Assembly: GCA_900323505.1 (NCBI GenBank) | Contig: OOIN01000010.1 | Span: 186,001 to 250,000, forward strand | Direction of reading: 5' to 3' | Length of the DNA: 64,000 nucleotides | DNA from: Ustilago trichophora | Lineage: Eukaryota > Basidiomycota > Ustilaginomycetes > Ustilaginales > Ustilaginaceae | Part shown: positions 62,935 to 64,000 of the stretch, piece by piece | Layout of the letters: the number at the start of each line of letters is the position of its first letter | Position numbering within the stretch: the first letter of the stretch is position 1 | The notes under the pieces: model-generated | What the model saw: only the letters and a program-made list of their open reading frames with translations | Database searches by the model: none | What the model was told of the DNA's origin: nothing | Program-made: the position numbers and the translations under genes

Positions 62935-63751
62935 GTCCCCCTTGTCTGGATCTGCTCCGCCACGCCTCCCGTTCTGCCTGTTTGTGTGTCTCTCCGCCTC
63001 CGTCTCTGTCTGCTTTGACCCATCCGTCAGTCTCGTCTCATTCACATCGCAACCGCCGCTCCTCATTCTCATTCCCAACTTTGCTTCTCGTCCATTTCAT
63101 CTCATCTTTCCATCTCTCGCTCGGGTCCATTCCGACTCTCTTTGAAGCATCCACCATCGCTTGTCTTCCTCGACTCGTTCAGCACGCTTTTCATACCTGC
63201 TGCATCGCGGCTCTTCCGACACACACACATACAAACGCGCGCGCCCCATCCGCCACTCTTTCTCTCTCTCTCACACACACACATTTTCAGAGATTTCAGC
63301 TTGTCTTCGGCTTTCTTCCGACAGAATAAGGACTTGGTCGCTCTCTCGATCGTCACTCTTGCTGGAATCACGCTCCAAGTCTGAAATCGACGCTCGACTC
63401 CACCGAACGCTTTGATCGGATCACCTCCCAGTCGGTCTTTCTTCGAAGATAAACTCAGCTTTACCACACTTGACCAGAGTGCTGAGCGTTGCAAGTTTCA
63501 ACACCAACACCACCACCGCCACCGCCACCACAGTCATCCTTTCCTACGCACCCTGAAGCACATCGACAAGGCTTAAGAACTAGCATCTCGATTCCGAAGC
63601 ACTCAGTCTCTTCTCGTTTGCTTCTTGTACCCAAAGCGGCTCCGATCACCTTCATCCAGGCCATCTTGGACTACATCGATACGCCGCTCGTACAGCAAGC
63701 TTCACGCGCTCGCCTCTCGATCCACTCGGCTTTATACCGAGAACTGTGGAG
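60670..63751. other. Intergenic and long 5' leader, 3.1 kb
   Basis: No gene recognised. It contains a 22-bp A tract (61296-61317), a CTGTTGG/CTGCTGG heptamer repeat (62101-62150), a T tract (62340-62351) and CT runs (62832-62861 and 62902-62931). From about 62800 the plus strand is strongly pyrimidine-rich up to the next start codon, as expected of a long leader. Confidence 0.55.
62832..62931. repeat. Two (CT)n runs
   Basis: About 15 CT units each, 40 bp apart, in the upstream region of the last gene. Confidence 0.9.
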
Positions 63752-64000
63752 ATGGACATGAATGCCACCATGTCCTCTTATCAGGGCTCTGGCGCCAATA
63801 GCCCCGCCATTGGGCATGGTTCAACCAACCAATTCTCGCATCCCATATCTGGAACCTCGTTGACCGCCCCTGCTTCCCCATCTGGAGCCTACACCGCCTC
63901 GGCGCTTGCGTATGCAAATGCTCAGCTCTCTCAGTATGCTGCCACCGGAGGCTCGGCTGCTATCCCTGCCCATCTCAACCCGCACACCCTCAGCTCTGCC
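63752..64000 (+). CDS. Start of an Ala/Ser/Gly-rich protein, truncated by the window end
   Basis: The frame opens with ATG GAC ATG AAT GCC and stays open for 83 codons to the end of the window. The translated start (MDMNATMSSYQGSGANSPAI) is rich in Ser, Ala, Thr, Gly and Pro, with ASALAYANAQLSQYAATGG, and lacks any domain. Codon use looks like a real gene. The very long pyrimidine-rich upstream region and the disordered N-terminus are typical of smut transcription factors or signalling proteins, but nothing visible decides the function. The gene continues beyond base 64000. Confidence 0.7.
   Translation, partial: MDMNATMSSYQGSGANSPAIGHGSTNQFSHPISGTSLTAPASPSGAYTASALAYANAQLSQYAATGGSAAIPAHLNPHTLSSA

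Overview
The window is fungal nuclear DNA, almost certainly from a smut fungus of the Ustilaginales (Basidiomycota). The evidence is compact genes with few, short GT-AG introns (often GTAAGT/GTGAGT donors), basidiomycete-type homologues (Rtt109, Pet127, Thi4 with the suicide Cys, Las1, Mpo1, exportin-T), long Ser/Ala/Pro-rich protein extensions, and intergenic DNA rich in CT/GA, CA/GT and trinucleotide microsatellites. No transposon, tRNA, rRNA or CRISPR feature was seen. Species cannot be decided from the sequence.

Layout. 0-7 kb: 3' end of a TatD/Scn1-like DNase, a PHAF1 (UPF0183) autophagy-type protein, the APC/C RING subunit APC11 (4 exons, assembled here) and a secreted/ER Ish1-repeat protein. 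7-18 kb: Gpi11/PIG-F, a very long Nha1-type Na+/H+ antiporter, the H3K56 acetyltransferase Rtt109 and an enlarged N-terminal glutamine amidase. 18-27 kb: a divergent ER pair (Mpo1 dioxygenase and a Derlin), splicing factor Prp6 and a protein with an HSF domain at its extreme C-terminus. 27-32 kb: a 4.5-kb gene-free island full of TACTG/CAGTA arrays. 32-46 kb: exportin-T (Los1), Thi4 (3 exons), ribosomal protein eL6 (probable 5'UTR intron), Pet127 and a Faf1/FSAF1-like ribosome biogenesis factor. 46-54 kb: a 2.9-kb gap with a 66-bp A tract, a predicted N-myristoylated protein with a degenerate papain-like domain, a minisatellite and a small acidic protein (3 exons). 54-64 kb: Las1, a J-domain protein, a membrane-anchored ubiquitin protease, a 3-kb pyrimidine-rich gap and the start of an Ala/Ser-rich protein that runs off the window.

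How the genes relate. These are mostly unlinked housekeeping functions, not a metabolic cluster. Loose themes are ER biology (Gpi11, Mpo1, Derlin, Ish1 protein), RNA and ribosome work (Prp6, Los1, eL6, Faf1, Las1, Pet127) and ubiquitin/proteolysis (APC11, NTAQ1, Ubp, Derlin). Several neighbours are head-to-head within 380-600 bp and may share promoters. The most unusual signals are non-coding: a recurrent pentamer (TACTG and its complement CAGTA) placed almost only in gene-free DNA, long A tracts, and a 90-bp minisatellite.
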